DNA of 31,208 nucleotides from Mesotaenium endlicherianum (GCA_009602735.1 WELA01008765.1:57172-88379), one strand, 5' to 3'. Counted from the first letter of the stretch, positions 11,358 through 22,800 are shown. A program made the numbers and translations. Notes: generated by a model from the sequence alone, not told the origin.

Positions 11358-12756
11358 CCTCGGGCATGAACTGAGCAGAAATTCCCGAGGTTAAGTGCTT
11401 GATCGCACTTCATTTGATTTGGTAAGCATGTCCTGCTTCTCCAGACAAGCGGTGCAGTTATGCATTAGTGTACTTGTGTGCGGTGTTGCATGCTAGTTTG
11501 CATTTGTATGTAAACGCCTCTTTTTGCTCGAACTGTTGAGTGAGATTGTTGTCACTGTGCTGTCTCTACTAAACAGTCCTTGAATACTCAGTGGCAATAA
11601 TCAGATTGGTTCACTGCTGTTAGTACACTTGGACGAATCATGTCTAGTTCTTCCTCTCCGGGTTTTGTCTGCCAGGCACTGTAATCGTGTGTTATCTGTT
11701 TTCTCTCCGGAAATTGTTTGTGCTCTTCCGATGCCAATGATGTTCTTGCGTTGTCAATGCACGCATTGAAAGACGGCAGGATTGCCTTTGCGAACACTTG
11801 ATGGATTAATGGTGGTGTATCATACTCTACCAGCAAGAGAATATAATGTCACGAAGAAGCTCCAGCTTGACCTGTTCTTTTCCATTGCTGCTCATGCACC
11901 AGCTCCTCAGGACATGTGTTCCTTCACCGCGCTTTTGCTGCCCTGGTCCTTGATGCAGCCTCAAGCAGGAGTTTTTTGCGTCTTCTTTCCAGGCTTCCCC
12001 TTCCTCTGTTATTTGTAGAGAAGGCACTCTGCACTATGCTAGCTTATTGCAGTGATTTGGCTGACGGGAACGAGCAGTTAGCACTTCTGCCGTACGTGCT
12101 CTAGTAGTCCGTCGGTCAGCCTTCAAGCGAACTTTTCTGAGCTCAACTGCTCCTTTTCTGGGGGGCTCAGACCTCAGAAAGTCGGCTTCTTCGAGAGCAC
12201 TTGCGTCTGCATGTCTTGTGTGAGTGTGGCTGAAAGACGCGTAATCCGCGTCGCTGCAAAACTTGAGCTGAATTATGAGCTGTATGCGCATACACCCACT
12301 CCATCCGGCCCAAATGTGGCAGAGTAGCAGTGGGTCGATGTGCGGCCGAGGCTTGCGGGGGAAGGCACGCACGGCATCCATGCGGCGTGACGGCATCTGT
12401 ACAAGCCTCTTTCAGCTTCGTGCCAGCCCCTCAGTGGTGTGCGCCACACGTAGCTAGGACTTCCTACGAGGAGTCCACGTGGCGCCCCCGCTCGCACCTT
12501 CAGAGCTGAGCCGGGGGGCGTACACAACCTGCTCTCTCTCTCTGTCCCTCTCTCTCTGTCCCTCTGGGTGCTCCTGCTTTCCCACTTGAAACTTACCCCT
12601 CCTGTGACCTCTTGAAGGTCAAGCTCACACCCCCCTCAGTGGGAGGTGGGAGGGGGGGGCAGTAGTGGTACAGGTGCAAAGCGTACACAGGGGCAGGTGC
12701 CTGCTTGGACTGTCCACGTTCTCATTCGTGCTTTGTCAAGCGCTCACGGCACGCGC

Positions 12757-12873
12757 TGTGTGTTTGTGTTTGTGTGCGTGTATGTGCGTGTGTGTGTGCG
12801 CGCGTGCGTGTGCGTGTGTGTGTGTATGTGTGCGCGTGCGTGTGCGTGCGTGTGTGTGCCTGTGTGCGTGTGC
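12757..12873 (+). repeat. Long TG/CG alternating tract before a probable 5'UTR acceptor
   Basis: More than 110 nt of TG with CG and TA steps, followed by a C/T-rich run and gcag at 12900-12903. It is placed like the TG tracts before the UBP, Misato and invertase acceptors. Confidence 0.95.
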
Positions 12874-13203
12874 CTCTTCCGTCCCCCCTTGCTCTTGGTG
12901 CAGCAAACGTTTCAAAGGCACGCGAGCCCCCTCCCGCAGGCAAGACGGCTGCAGGCTGCGCCAGCTGGCAACGATCCCGTGGTCCTCAGTCAAGCGTTCT
13001 CAAGATCTGTTTTAACCGACACATCTGGCCCGTCCGAGAGCAGGAAGAGCTGACTACTAGCGCGTTGCACAAGGGAGAACTACTTGCATATAGATTAGCT
13101 CCAGAGGCTCACGCTCCCAGAATTTGTGAGTGGAGGCAGACAGGAAGCAGGCAGGGCCGGTGGAGCGAGCGAGCGAGAGCGGGCGAGATTGCCAGGTGCA
13201 AGA

Positions 13204-14821
13204 ATGGCGTCGAAAGCCAGAACCGTGACGACGGTGCGAACGGGCACCAGGCGACTGAAGCCCGGGAAGGGGCCGGAGCCGGAGGAGGGCGTGAGCCTGG
13301 TGCCGACCACGAGCCGCCAGCTGGACCTCCTTATGAAGCGCAAGCGCGCGCAGGAGGAGGAGGAGGAGAGGGAGGAGAAGGACCTCCTGGTGCGCAAGAG
13401 GCAGAGGGAGGCGGTGGACCAGAAGCAGCGCGAGCGCAAGCAGAAGCAGAAGCAGAAGGAGAAGGAGAAGGAGAAGGAGCGGGATGAGGAGGTCAAGGAG
13501 AAGGAGAAGGAGAAGAAGGAGAAGCAGAAGGAGGAGGAGGCCTCTCCGCCCCACCCTCCTCCTCCTCCTCCTCCTCCGGCAGGAGGAGCAGAGGCCGGCG
13601 CGCGGGGCGGAGCGGCGGGGCTTGCGCGATCGAAGAGGAAGCAGCAGACGGAGGGCGGGGAGGCGCCGGGGGAGGAGGAGGAGGAGGAGGAGAGGAGCCT
13701 GGAGGGGGAGTACACCAACGGCGCCGTTCGAAAGTCCAAGAGGGTTGCCTTGGAGGCCCGAGCCTCGGGAAGAGATGCCGCTGCTGCTTCTGATGCCGCT
13801 GCTGCTTCTGCTGCTGCTGCTTACAGGGCTGGATGCCGGGGCGAGAAGGGGGAGCACGGGGGAAGGGAGGGGAGGGGGGCAGGGAGGGAAGCGTTTGACG
13901 AGGAGGAGCAGGAGCAGGAGGAGGAGAGCAGGGGGAAGGGGGGAGGGAAGCACAGGAGCCCCAAGAGAGGCGCCAAGCAGGCTGCTGGCGCGGCCTCCTC
14001 CTCGGCTGCGGCTGCGGCTGCTGCTGCTGCTGAGGGCAACGGGCACGTGGCGCAACGAGAGAAGTGCGCCCGCCCACCTGCCCGACTGCTTGTTTTCACC
14101 TCCCTAGCAGCATATCTTGTTTTTGCAGATCTGATCTGTCTCGCATCTCGCGTTCCTTTTTGCCGATGCTCCCACGCTCGCTCGTTATTCTTTTTCGTTC
14201 CGAGTCTCGCTTGGGCTTCAGGTCTTGTCGACGAAAGCCATCAGAGCTAAGCAAACTTGTGCATGCATGCATGCATAACATAATCCTTGCAGCATGCGCC
14301 AGGCCCCACCTTTTGCCACTTGGCAAACGTCACACAAGCGCGAGGACCAGATCATCCTGGCGGCTTCCCCTACCAAAATCCTCGCTCACTAGTGGAACCC
14401 CCCCGCCCCTTCACACATACACATGCACAGACGCTCACGAACACACGCACACGCACATGCATTTGCACGCCTGCTCAGCTGAGCCTCTCTCTCTCTCTCC
14501 CGTGCTTTTGTGTGCAACTCTTGTGACGAATGACGTTTTGCTGCCTCTGCCTCTGCCTCTGCCTCCACCTCTGCCCTCTGCCCCGGCTGCAGGAAGGCGA
14601 AACCAAAGAGGCCCTCCGCCGCCGCCTCCGCCGCAGCCGCTTGCCCCCAGTTTGTGTCGCAGTTCATCCCGCCCGGCTCCAACCTGTCGGCACGCGCGCT
14701 CTTCCGCAAGCACAAGCGCAAGGTGGTCATCGCTCTGACAGACGAGGAGATTGCGCACGACCTGCTGGCCATCACCGGCTGCTGCCCCGCGCTCAAGCCC
14801 AAGCGTTCGGCCGCCTCCTGG
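13204..14821 (+). CDS. DUF1639-family protein with long charged N-terminus (3' end unresolved)
   Basis: The ATG at 13204 (aagaATGGCG context) is the first ATG of the putative exon that starts at 12904. Proposed exons: 13204-14063 (weak donor, AA/gtgcgc) and 14593-14821, joined in phase 2, giving 363 visible residues. Exon 1 encodes a Lys/Glu/Gln-rich probable coiled coil, a proline run, and Glu and Ala runs. Exon 2 encodes KVVIALTDEEIAHDLLAITG (about 330-349) and P-x-L-K-P-K-R. This matches the plant DUF1639 motif: ALS/T, EEI, D, A-x-TG, P, PKK/R. In the family this is followed by VQ-x-QLD-x-LFPG-x-W, which I could not place with confidence; a candidate in-frame segment QNQLDM lies at 15440-15457. 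The exon ends at tcctgg/gtatgc, inside the first unit of a tandem array. No function is known for the family; basic, low-complexity composition suggests a nuclear protein (inference). Confidence 0.7.
14411..14468 (+). repeat. CA-rich alternating tract in DUF1639 intron
   Basis: Imperfect CA repeat with CG steps in the intron 14064-14592, about 125 nt before the acceptor. A short CT run follows near 14488-14500. Confidence 0.85.
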
Positions 14822-15306
14822 GTATGCCTGCCTGCCCGCCCTCTCCCCGCCTCTCGCTGTTCCTTTCCCGTTGTCTGCTGCCAGCTGGCACGCGCCGCTT
14901 CCTCCCGGGCGTGCCCGCCCGCCCCCGCCTCCCCAACCCCCTTCCCTCTTGCTCCTGCTGCCAGCTGGCACTCTCCACCGCCTCCTGGGTGTGCTCCCTG
15001 CCCCTACTCCCCTCTCAGTTGCCTGCCGCCAGATGGCATACGCTGGCGCCTCTTAGGATGCACTCCTCCACCCCATCGTCGTGCCCTTCCGCTATCTATG
15101 CCATCTCGCCCCACTCGCCCGCTCTTCTTTGCCAGCTGCACGTGGGCCCGCCTCCTTGATATTCCCCTCCTCCTCGTGTCGTAATCTCGCCCCATTTTTC
15201 CCGCGCCCCCCGATGCCAGCTGGCATCTGCCGCCGCCTCTTGGGTGCAGTAACATCTCTGTCGTCTTGCTTCTACAAACCCTTTTGCGCTTGCCCATGTC
15301 AGCTGC
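14810..15306 (+). repeat. Decayed tandem array, about 83-bp period, bounded by GCCAGCTGGC
   Basis: Six diverged units. Each starts like GCCGCCTCCTGGGTGTGC (near 14810, 14894, 14977, 15044, 15147, 15229) and ends in TGCCAGCTGGCA or a one- to two-base variant (near 14879, 14959, 15027, 15131, 15214, 15297). Spacing is mostly 83-84 bp, with one short and one long unit. The middles are C/T-rich and poorly conserved. The first unit starts within the DUF1639 exon and contains its splice donor; the remainder is intronic. Related single copies follow near 16380, 16455 and 16557. Confidence 0.8.
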
Positions 15307-16001
15307 ACACTCCCCATCCTGCTGCTCTCCTTCTTGTGGGGCTTTTCATGGCACTCGCTGCTACTTGGGGCCTATGACGAAGGGCGATGGCGGCTGATGT
15401 GGATGAGGGAGTGCTACCGAGAATGGTCAACTGGCCGCCCAAAACCAGCTGGACATGCGTTTGTGTGTGGCTGTGGGTGTGAGTGCGGGCGTGCGTCATA
15501 ATGAAGCCCAGAGTCAGATCCACGTGCCGAGTTGCAGCTGCGGGGTAGCGTGCTTACGGTCCCGTGTCCCCTCTCTAGCTGTTCTGAGTGGGCACGCACC
15601 GGCTGCCGCAGGCCACTCTACACTTGCACTCACCTCTCAATAGTGACAAATTTATGGATCTGGTATGACACATACGGAGTCACACGAGGAGGCTGAGGGT
15701 GGGGGCACGGGGTTGGGGCTCGGGGTCTGGCAACATTTCCGAGGCCACCTGGGTTGATTTCCTGCTGCGCTGGCACAGGTGGCGTTTGGGATTGGTGGGA
15801 GTCTTCTGACGAGCATCCACCTGGGACCTCCGTGTCCTCTACAGCGTGGTCCAGCTCGCAGTCGCTCGCCCGTGCGTTAGCACGCTTTCTCGTGCTCTTT
15901 TCTTGCTGCTGCTCCTTCTTCCAGTTCTTTCTTCCGTCTGTCTTTCAACAGCTGCTTCTCTTCGTGGGATCTCTGCAGGCAGATCTGGGGGATCCAGGGA
16001 A

Positions 16002-16043
16002 GGGTGTGTGTCCATGTGAGTGCGTGTGTGCGCGCGCGCGTGC
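16002..16043 (+). repeat. TG/CG alternating tract
   Basis: gtgtgtgtcc, then gtgcgtgtgtgcgcgcgcg. It lies downstream of the last confident DUF1639 exon, inside or beyond that gene. Confidence 0.9.
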
Positions 16044-17713
16044 TTGACTCGTGCCTGCACCTCTCCCCAAGCATGCGCGGATGTGGTGGGCGCGGGCACC
16101 TGTGCTTACCCACCCGCGTAATCTCCCGAGGCCAGCATTCCCTCTCATGGTTGATGCCCACCTCCCCTCAAAGACACGGGTGGCGGCGCTGCCTCTTTTA
16201 TTGGTTCTCTGCAGTCTGCACTCCCTTCACCCCTTATGAAGCCCGTGTGCTTATGAAAGTCTAGATTTCTCTGGGAGTGTTCTGCTCTGAGTTTTCGCTG
16301 GACGGCTTTTTTCGCCGACCTATGCCGGTTGAGCTGCTGACGGACCTCGGAACTAATACATGGATGTGTTACCCTTTCCGCCACCTGTCTTGGCGCCTGC
16401 TGTGTTACAGACGCACCACAGGTACCCACAGGGCGAGTGGGAGCGATGACAGACGCCACCTGGCGTGCAACATCCCCCCCCTCCCTCTCCCCCCTTCGCG
16501 CGCGTCATAAGTGGGCAGGCAGCTCCGCATGCCCTTCACCCCTCCCTCTCAGCTCACGCCACCTGGCACAGGAGCCTCTTTTTATTGGGTCATGAGCATC
16601 TCTGTGGAGGTAATTCATAAGCTCACGAGCGCCTATATGTGCAATTAAGGGGGGCGTCAGTGGTGTGTAGCAGCAGCTGCTGCTGCATAGAAAGTTGGCA
16701 AGAAGCGCCAGACAGGGGCGCCCTCTCACGCACCCCTGTGGCCGTCAGATGGCCCCTTGCAGCCCCTATGAAACTTGCTCCCTTTGCAAGTCAAGAAGAA
16801 GTCGTAGATAATTCGCTTGTCAAGGACTTTTGTGCTCCTCTAGTGGTCTCTGCACAGCTGCGTGTGCGCACAAGTTGCAGGTGCCTGTCAAAGCAGCCTG
16901 CGGATTGCATGCAAGCTGACGCTGTGTGTAGTACAGCCTTAACGTAGTCCGAGAGTTGTATGCTTGTGAAGCAGCCTCTCTCGCCTTCGCTAATGTTCAC
17001 ATAGCAGCTTTTCTTCTTTACGGACCTTTTCAGCCCGGTGGGACGTCCTACAGAGACCCTTTTTGGACTGTGGAACTTCTTTTGCTTACATGCAAAGAAA
17101 AAGTACGTACTGAAGCGTGTGTCTGGAGAACACAGATCTTAATAAGGTGGTCAAATATTCCACTCAGTCGCGTCAATGCAAACATGGTCCCTGGCCCTTT
17201 CAGGTCCAGGGCTGTACTTATGATGCCCTCGACCTAGCACGGCCCACGACGAATCACCTGTGGACGTATATGCAAACACTAAGAAGGGAGTCTCCAATGT
17301 ATACATCCAATCTGCGCATGGTCTTTTATACAGCAGTCCATTGCATACCATCAATTCACCACCGTTAATGCTACACCCATTTGTGTACCTGATCACATAC
17401 TTGTAAGGGCCAAGCTAGGACGCAAGGGTTACCTTAGTAGCGACGTGGGCCCAAGTTTGAATCTGCTTTTCAAGTCCGTCCAGCAAAGGTGCATACGAGG
17501 GATCTGATTTCTGACCTTATGTTGCCACAAGATGTACCTTCCCCAGTGCCCCCAACAGCCTGTGGGCAGGCCCATGCATGCACCCCAACTTTATATCCAA
17601 GGGTCAATCCTTGAAAGCAACTTCTTTTCAAGCAACAAAACAGCCCGCTCGATTCTTGCTGGTGGTGGATGCAAAAGATAGCACTGCTTGTGTATAATCA
17701 TATGGATGGCCGT
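16044..17713. other. Interval between DUF1639 and Misato 3' ends
   Basis: The DUF1639 gene (+) and Misato gene (-) converge here. It should hold the unresolved DUF1639 3' end and both 3'UTRs. GC-rich repeats with CGCCACCTGGC-type motifs lie at 16.3-16.6 kb; composition becomes less GC-rich after about 16.9 kb. No coding exon could be supported. Confidence 0.5.
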
Positions 17714-19529
17714 TTAGTCGTCTTCCATGTCCTCGTCGCTGTCCTCATCCCGCCCGTAAGATACAGCCAGCCTGTTCATATGCTCATGCATATCGTTAAC
17801 CTCCTCCTTCTCTATGCCCCACTTGGCTAACAGGGCAGACCCTGGTGCCCCTCGCTTGATTGCCAGCTGGCGCAAACTAAGCAGCCTGTCCTCCACTAAC
17901 GGGCAAACCATTGGGCCTGCAACGCCCTTAGTGAGGAGGGGGATCGACGTCACATCTGCCCCGCCCCTCCTCCTGCCCAGAGATTCTGGCCCACTAGGAA
18001 GTCCTCCTATAATTTCGCCTGACCTACCGACAGTGGGCCCAAAGATGGAGGGGAAGGGGAGGGGGATCGCCAAGGGCTGCATAGAGAGTGCCAGGTGGCG
18101 CACACATGCGCCACCTCGCTGTTCCTTGAGAATGCTGGCTTCCAGCGCTTGCTGGGCCTGCTGAATGGAGGCCTGCTTGTTTGAACCTGCCACGTGGCAC
18201 GCACAAAAAGAGCGCATGTAAGAAGCTTTATGATAGCCTGGCCTCTGGTTGTTAAGGGCACAGGCAAACAGGCAACCAAACGATACTTCGCAATCTTCAC
18301 CCATGTGCCCTTCCTGCCCTTCTGGCAAAATTTGAGACGACAACCACGACAGAGATTGTCAAGATACGTGCAGACACAGAAAGCAAAGCAGCAGCATGTG
18401 GCGTACTTGGCGGCGGACACAAGCCTCGTTCCAAGAGGAAGCTGCTCCTACCTTGTGCCTCCAGAGCGCCCCGCAGCACGTAAGTCTCACTGAAGGGCGT
18501 GGAGCGGGCGTGGGCGTGGCCACCCTCTTGCGCCACCAGCGGCGTCAGATAGGTGAGGCCTCTCGTCAGCCTCGGCCTTGCGCCCGCACTGCCGCCGCCT
18601 GCTGGCTCTGGGCGCACCCACACAAGAGGCGCACAGTTTCATTCGTAGCCAGCATAACCTGAGCCAGCATAACCTGAGCCAGCATAACCTGAGCCAGCTT
18701 AACCTGAGCCGCGGACAGACATCATGTGCCGGAAGCCGCTCGCTCCGCTGCGACCTGAGTTGCGACCGCTGCCGCGCCAGCTGTCTAGAGGAGCACTGGG
18801 TTCCATCTGTTGGTGGCCGCCCCAGCTGGCACGAGACTTTGAACCAACACTACCCCCCCAAGAAAAAGGGGAAAAAAGAACTCCCATCCAGATTCAACGA
18901 CGCCTGCTACAGCTCGTAGACTCTTCTGCTCTACCCTGGCCGAAGCACCTGGTGGCCATGACTCAGCTGGCGAAGAGAATTTGCTGGTGCAGAATACGCC
19001 GTCCAGCAGGTGTAGTGTGTAGTACACTAGAACACCGCCACAGGTCAAAGAACAACTGGGCGGGAGTGCGCGTGCGTACAGCCCCCTCTTGATCCCCCCC
19101 CCTCTTCCCCCTACGCCACCTCCAGACAACAACTGACAAACTCTCTAGGTCCTTTGTGGGCGAAGCATGGCATGGAAAGAGACAAACCGAGAAAGAGCTC
19201 ACCAGGCACGGGTGGGGCGGGCATGGAGATGGCTGCGGCGGCCAAATTGGCCCCACTCGCGGGCGAAAGGAGCCTGGCAAGGCTCGCCATGTCCACCTGG
19301 CCCACGGGCCGACCTGCGGCGGCTCCGTTGTTGGCTCCACCGCCCCTGAGCCTGTAGGGGAGCGTCAGATTGTCGAGCGCGGCGGCGTAGAGTGCGCTCG
19401 TGTGGTAGTGCTTGCGCTCGTCCACCTGCAGGTGTGGAAAGAGGCCTGGGGGACAGGGGGAATGCAGGAGGAGCACGGGGAGAGAACATCAGCAGCCACG
19501 TGGGTGTTGCAGCAGAAAAAAGCCCTCAC

Positions 19530-19585
<56 letters not shown>

Positions 19586-19823
19586 NNNNNNNNNNNNNNN
19601 NNNNNNNNNNNNNNNNNNNNNNNNNNNNNNNNNNNNNNNNNNNNNNNNNNNNNNNNNNNNNNNNNNNNNNNNNNNNNNNNNNNNNNNNNNNNNNNNNNNN
19701 NNNNNNNNNNNNNNNNNNNNNNNNNNNNNNNNNNNNNNNNNNNNNNNNNNNNNNNNNNNNNNNNNNNNNNNNNNNNNNNNNNNNNNNNNNNNNNNNNNNN
19801 NNNNNNNNNNNNNNNNNNNNNNN

Positions 19824-19898
<75 letters not shown>

Positions 19899-22800
19899 AG
19901 TGCATGTGACAGGCTCTTAGCTGCTCCCTACTTGACGTCCGGTTGCAGAGGCTCTTGGAAGGCCGAGTGAGAGAGTGACTTCCACGTGATGGAGACTCGT
20001 GTGGAAGACGTGTGCCCGCTGCATCTGCATGTGTGCTACGTGCCCACGCCAATGTGCATGCGCAACTTTTGCATCGAAGGAAAGCAGCACCCCTGCGAAG
20101 CTGCCCTCCCCCCAGCTTATAAAGAGCCCAAAGAGGATCTGCATGCTGCACCTCCTCAAGACACACATTCAACCCATGTAGTGATATCGTGATATCAATG
20201 GCCCATATTGCTCCCATACACGGCTCTGTAAGTGCGGAGTGCGCATGATATGATCTGCAACAATCTGCCTCAGACCAGAAGATGGAGCAGTTGCTGCCGC
20301 CACATGTCGCAGCCAGGAAAGGCAAAGTTGTCCGAGCCCCAGCCCAGGACGCTCGCCCGCTTTACCTCCCACGTCACTAGCAGGAGTCGCCAGCTGGCAC
20401 CCTGTCCTCTCTCACCACCTTTTCCTTCTGAGACACACGTGCATGGGCTCGACTGCTACTGGGAATGACCAAGTTGCTGTCACTTTTTCGCACCAGATGC
20501 CACCGGGTGGGGTTTATTTGCAGCACCCAACAACCAAAAGCCGAGCAGGCAGGCAAGCTGGCCAGCAGGCAAGCGAGCAGATGCAAAGGAGGTGCACCTG
20601 AGGGCATCGAGCCCAGGCCCAGGGGGAAGCACGCGTCGGACAGCGACGAGAGCGTGCTCAGCGAGACGGCATCGCTAAGCCTCCGCACAACGGACGACGA
20701 GGAGAGCGAGAAGGGGGAGGGCGCTGGCGCCGTCCCGGGGGGGCCGCAGGAGCTGTCCCCTCCTCGGAGGGGGGGGCGCACGCAGAACAGCAGGCGGGGC
20801 GCGCGCGGGTACTCGTCGCAGAGCTCGCGCAGGATCTGCGCCCCAACGACGCTGAACCCGCCCGAGTCGTCCACCCAGCACTGGAAGCCCTGCGCAGCGG
20901 CGAGAACGCGCCAGGCGGCAACGACCCCGGTCAGTGGGCTTGGCAGGCGCCAGCTGGCGGGCTTGCACGTGATAAGTACTCTAAAGGGAAGGGAATGTGG
21001 GAGTAAGAATATGCGGGTTTGGGGGGGGAGGGAGGCGAGAGAAGCGGAGGGGATGGGCGCTTCGTAGACAAGAGCCACTGAATGCAAGCTGGCAGAGTGG
21101 GAGAAACTGTGAGCCAGGAGGCTGCCAATGACTAGGGCCCCTCGTTTACATCAGAAGAAACATTCAAGGCGAATACCTGTTCAGACACAGCCATAGAACT
21201 GCAAACAGGCATTACTCCTAGGGTGGCAGACGGGCGATGTGCACCGCTGCCGATGGATGAAAAGCAGAGGGCTGTTGGCAACTCCACCATCAATACAAAT
21301 GCCCTTGCGTCTCTGACCTCGCAGGCAGAGAGGGGAGGATGAGAGAAGGGAGGGCTTGAGCGAGGGGACCAGGCAGGAGTAGGACCCTTTGGCAACACGC
21401 CAAGCGTGCGTGCGTGCGTCATGCATTTAGCTACTTGCTCAGTATACGGTGCAACGGTATTAGGGTGTTAGAGAGGGGAGGATGAGAGAATAGCTGGCTA
21501 CCAATCGGGGTCCTCTCCTGACACCACACGAGAGATGGGGCTGGCCCAACAGCGCCTCGGTATGCAAGATCTACAGCAGATGCAGCCCTGCTTTGTCATA
21601 TGTAGATATTGACACTCAAACCGCAGACACCCTCGCAGGCGAGGTAGGCACATCCATGCTTGTGCACACGCATGTACCAGGTGCTCTGTCTCAAATACGC
21701 GTCCGCGACAATTGTGGCCATTAAGGTATAAGGACAGTGAAGGGGAGAGAGCGCGCAAGGAGGAAGCAAGGGGCGACGAGCGAGGGCGGCAGGGAGGACG
21801 CACATTGGGGGGCGCGGGGGCGCAAGGGGGGAGNCTCCAGGAGCTCCGCCCCCTCCCCGTAAGACTCAAAAGCGCTCGTGCCGTGCTGAGGCCCCGCCAG
21901 CTGGAGCACACTCCGAGGGTGCAGGCTGGCCTTGAGGTAGTCCGTCCAGAAGCACACGCCCTCGTCTAGGCCGGCCACCCGCTGCCTGTCAGCGTCAGCT
22001 CGCGCGTCGGCCTCGGATGCCGCCAGCTGGCGCCCGTGGGCTGCCGCCAGCATCGCCGTTCGCCCGGACGTGGACGGCTGCCCCGTGCCCTCCTCGGCCG
22101 TGGAGTGGGACGGAGCACGCTCATGCTGGTGCTGCTCCTTCTCCTCCTCCTCCTCCTCCTCGCCCTCGCCCTCGCCCTCGCCCTCTTCCAAGCTCCGCAG
22201 AAACTCGTTCTTTGGCACGCGCTCGGCAGCATGCACCGTCTTTGGCCCAGACCTGGAGGAGAAAAAGGACGGGCAGAATGCTCAGCCACGTCACATTCAT
22301 GCGGCTCCCCGTTCTGCACACAGAGTGGTGAATTCGAAGCACAGACTGGACTTGCAGTCTCTGCGGGCCACGCTCTTTGCACAAGTGGCACACACGGAGC
22401 GTCCAGGCTCGAGTCAGAGCCTGATGCCAGGGCCCAAGTCTCTAGCTCTACCTCCTAACCTCGAGCCCAAAGCCAAACCAGCCCTGGTACTTACATGGCG
22501 TACATAGCTCCAGGTGATCTTCCGAGGATGTAGCTCAGGCATTCACACATTGTACAAAGGCCCCTGTCGGAAGAGCAGCTGAACAAAGCAAGAAAGAGAA
22601 GGAATGGAGGAGGAGAGAGGAGGCAGGGGGGGGGAGAGGGGCCGGGTGGGGAGGGGGGTTGCTGCTGAGAAAGTGCTAACTTTCAGCAAGCCAAGATGAG
22701 AAAGCTTACCAGGTGATCACAGAGGCCAGGTCAGGCGTAGGCGGAGCGCCGTAAAGAGAGCCGGCGGCTCCGACTGCACCAAGACTGCCTGAGGCAGAGC

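Larger units (their letters stand above)
12960..22031. repeat. Dispersed 10-bp palindrome GCCAGCTGGC
   Basis: Perfect copies at 12960, 14880, 14960, 15215, 17862, 20389, 20949 and 22022 (each 10 bp), with a ninth at 2479 outside this span. Many near copies occur, for example 13319, 18821 and 21896. The core CAGCTG is an E-box. Copies lie in introns, a UTR and exons; in Misato exons the palindrome encodes Arg-Gln-Leu-Ala. Confidence 0.85.

Noticed and set aside
12705..13203. Open frames across the TG tract reading as Cys-Val repeats
   Set aside because: Translation of a TG microsatellite; the same holds for frames across the other CA/TG tracts and the CT repeat.
18647..18710. Possible CRISPR-like repeat
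   Set aside because: Units are contiguous 15-bp copies without spacers, in a plant intron; it is a minisatellite.
20465..21067. Plus-strand open frame opposite Misato exon 20889-20598
   Set aside because: Antisense shadow of a GC-rich conserved exon.
22493..22590. Minus-strand exon candidate with a perfect gtaagtac donor, encoding YILGRSPGAMYA
   Set aside because: It looked like the Misato GSLY block, but its acceptors give the wrong phase. Exon 22788-22710 fits in phase at both ends and matches the family.
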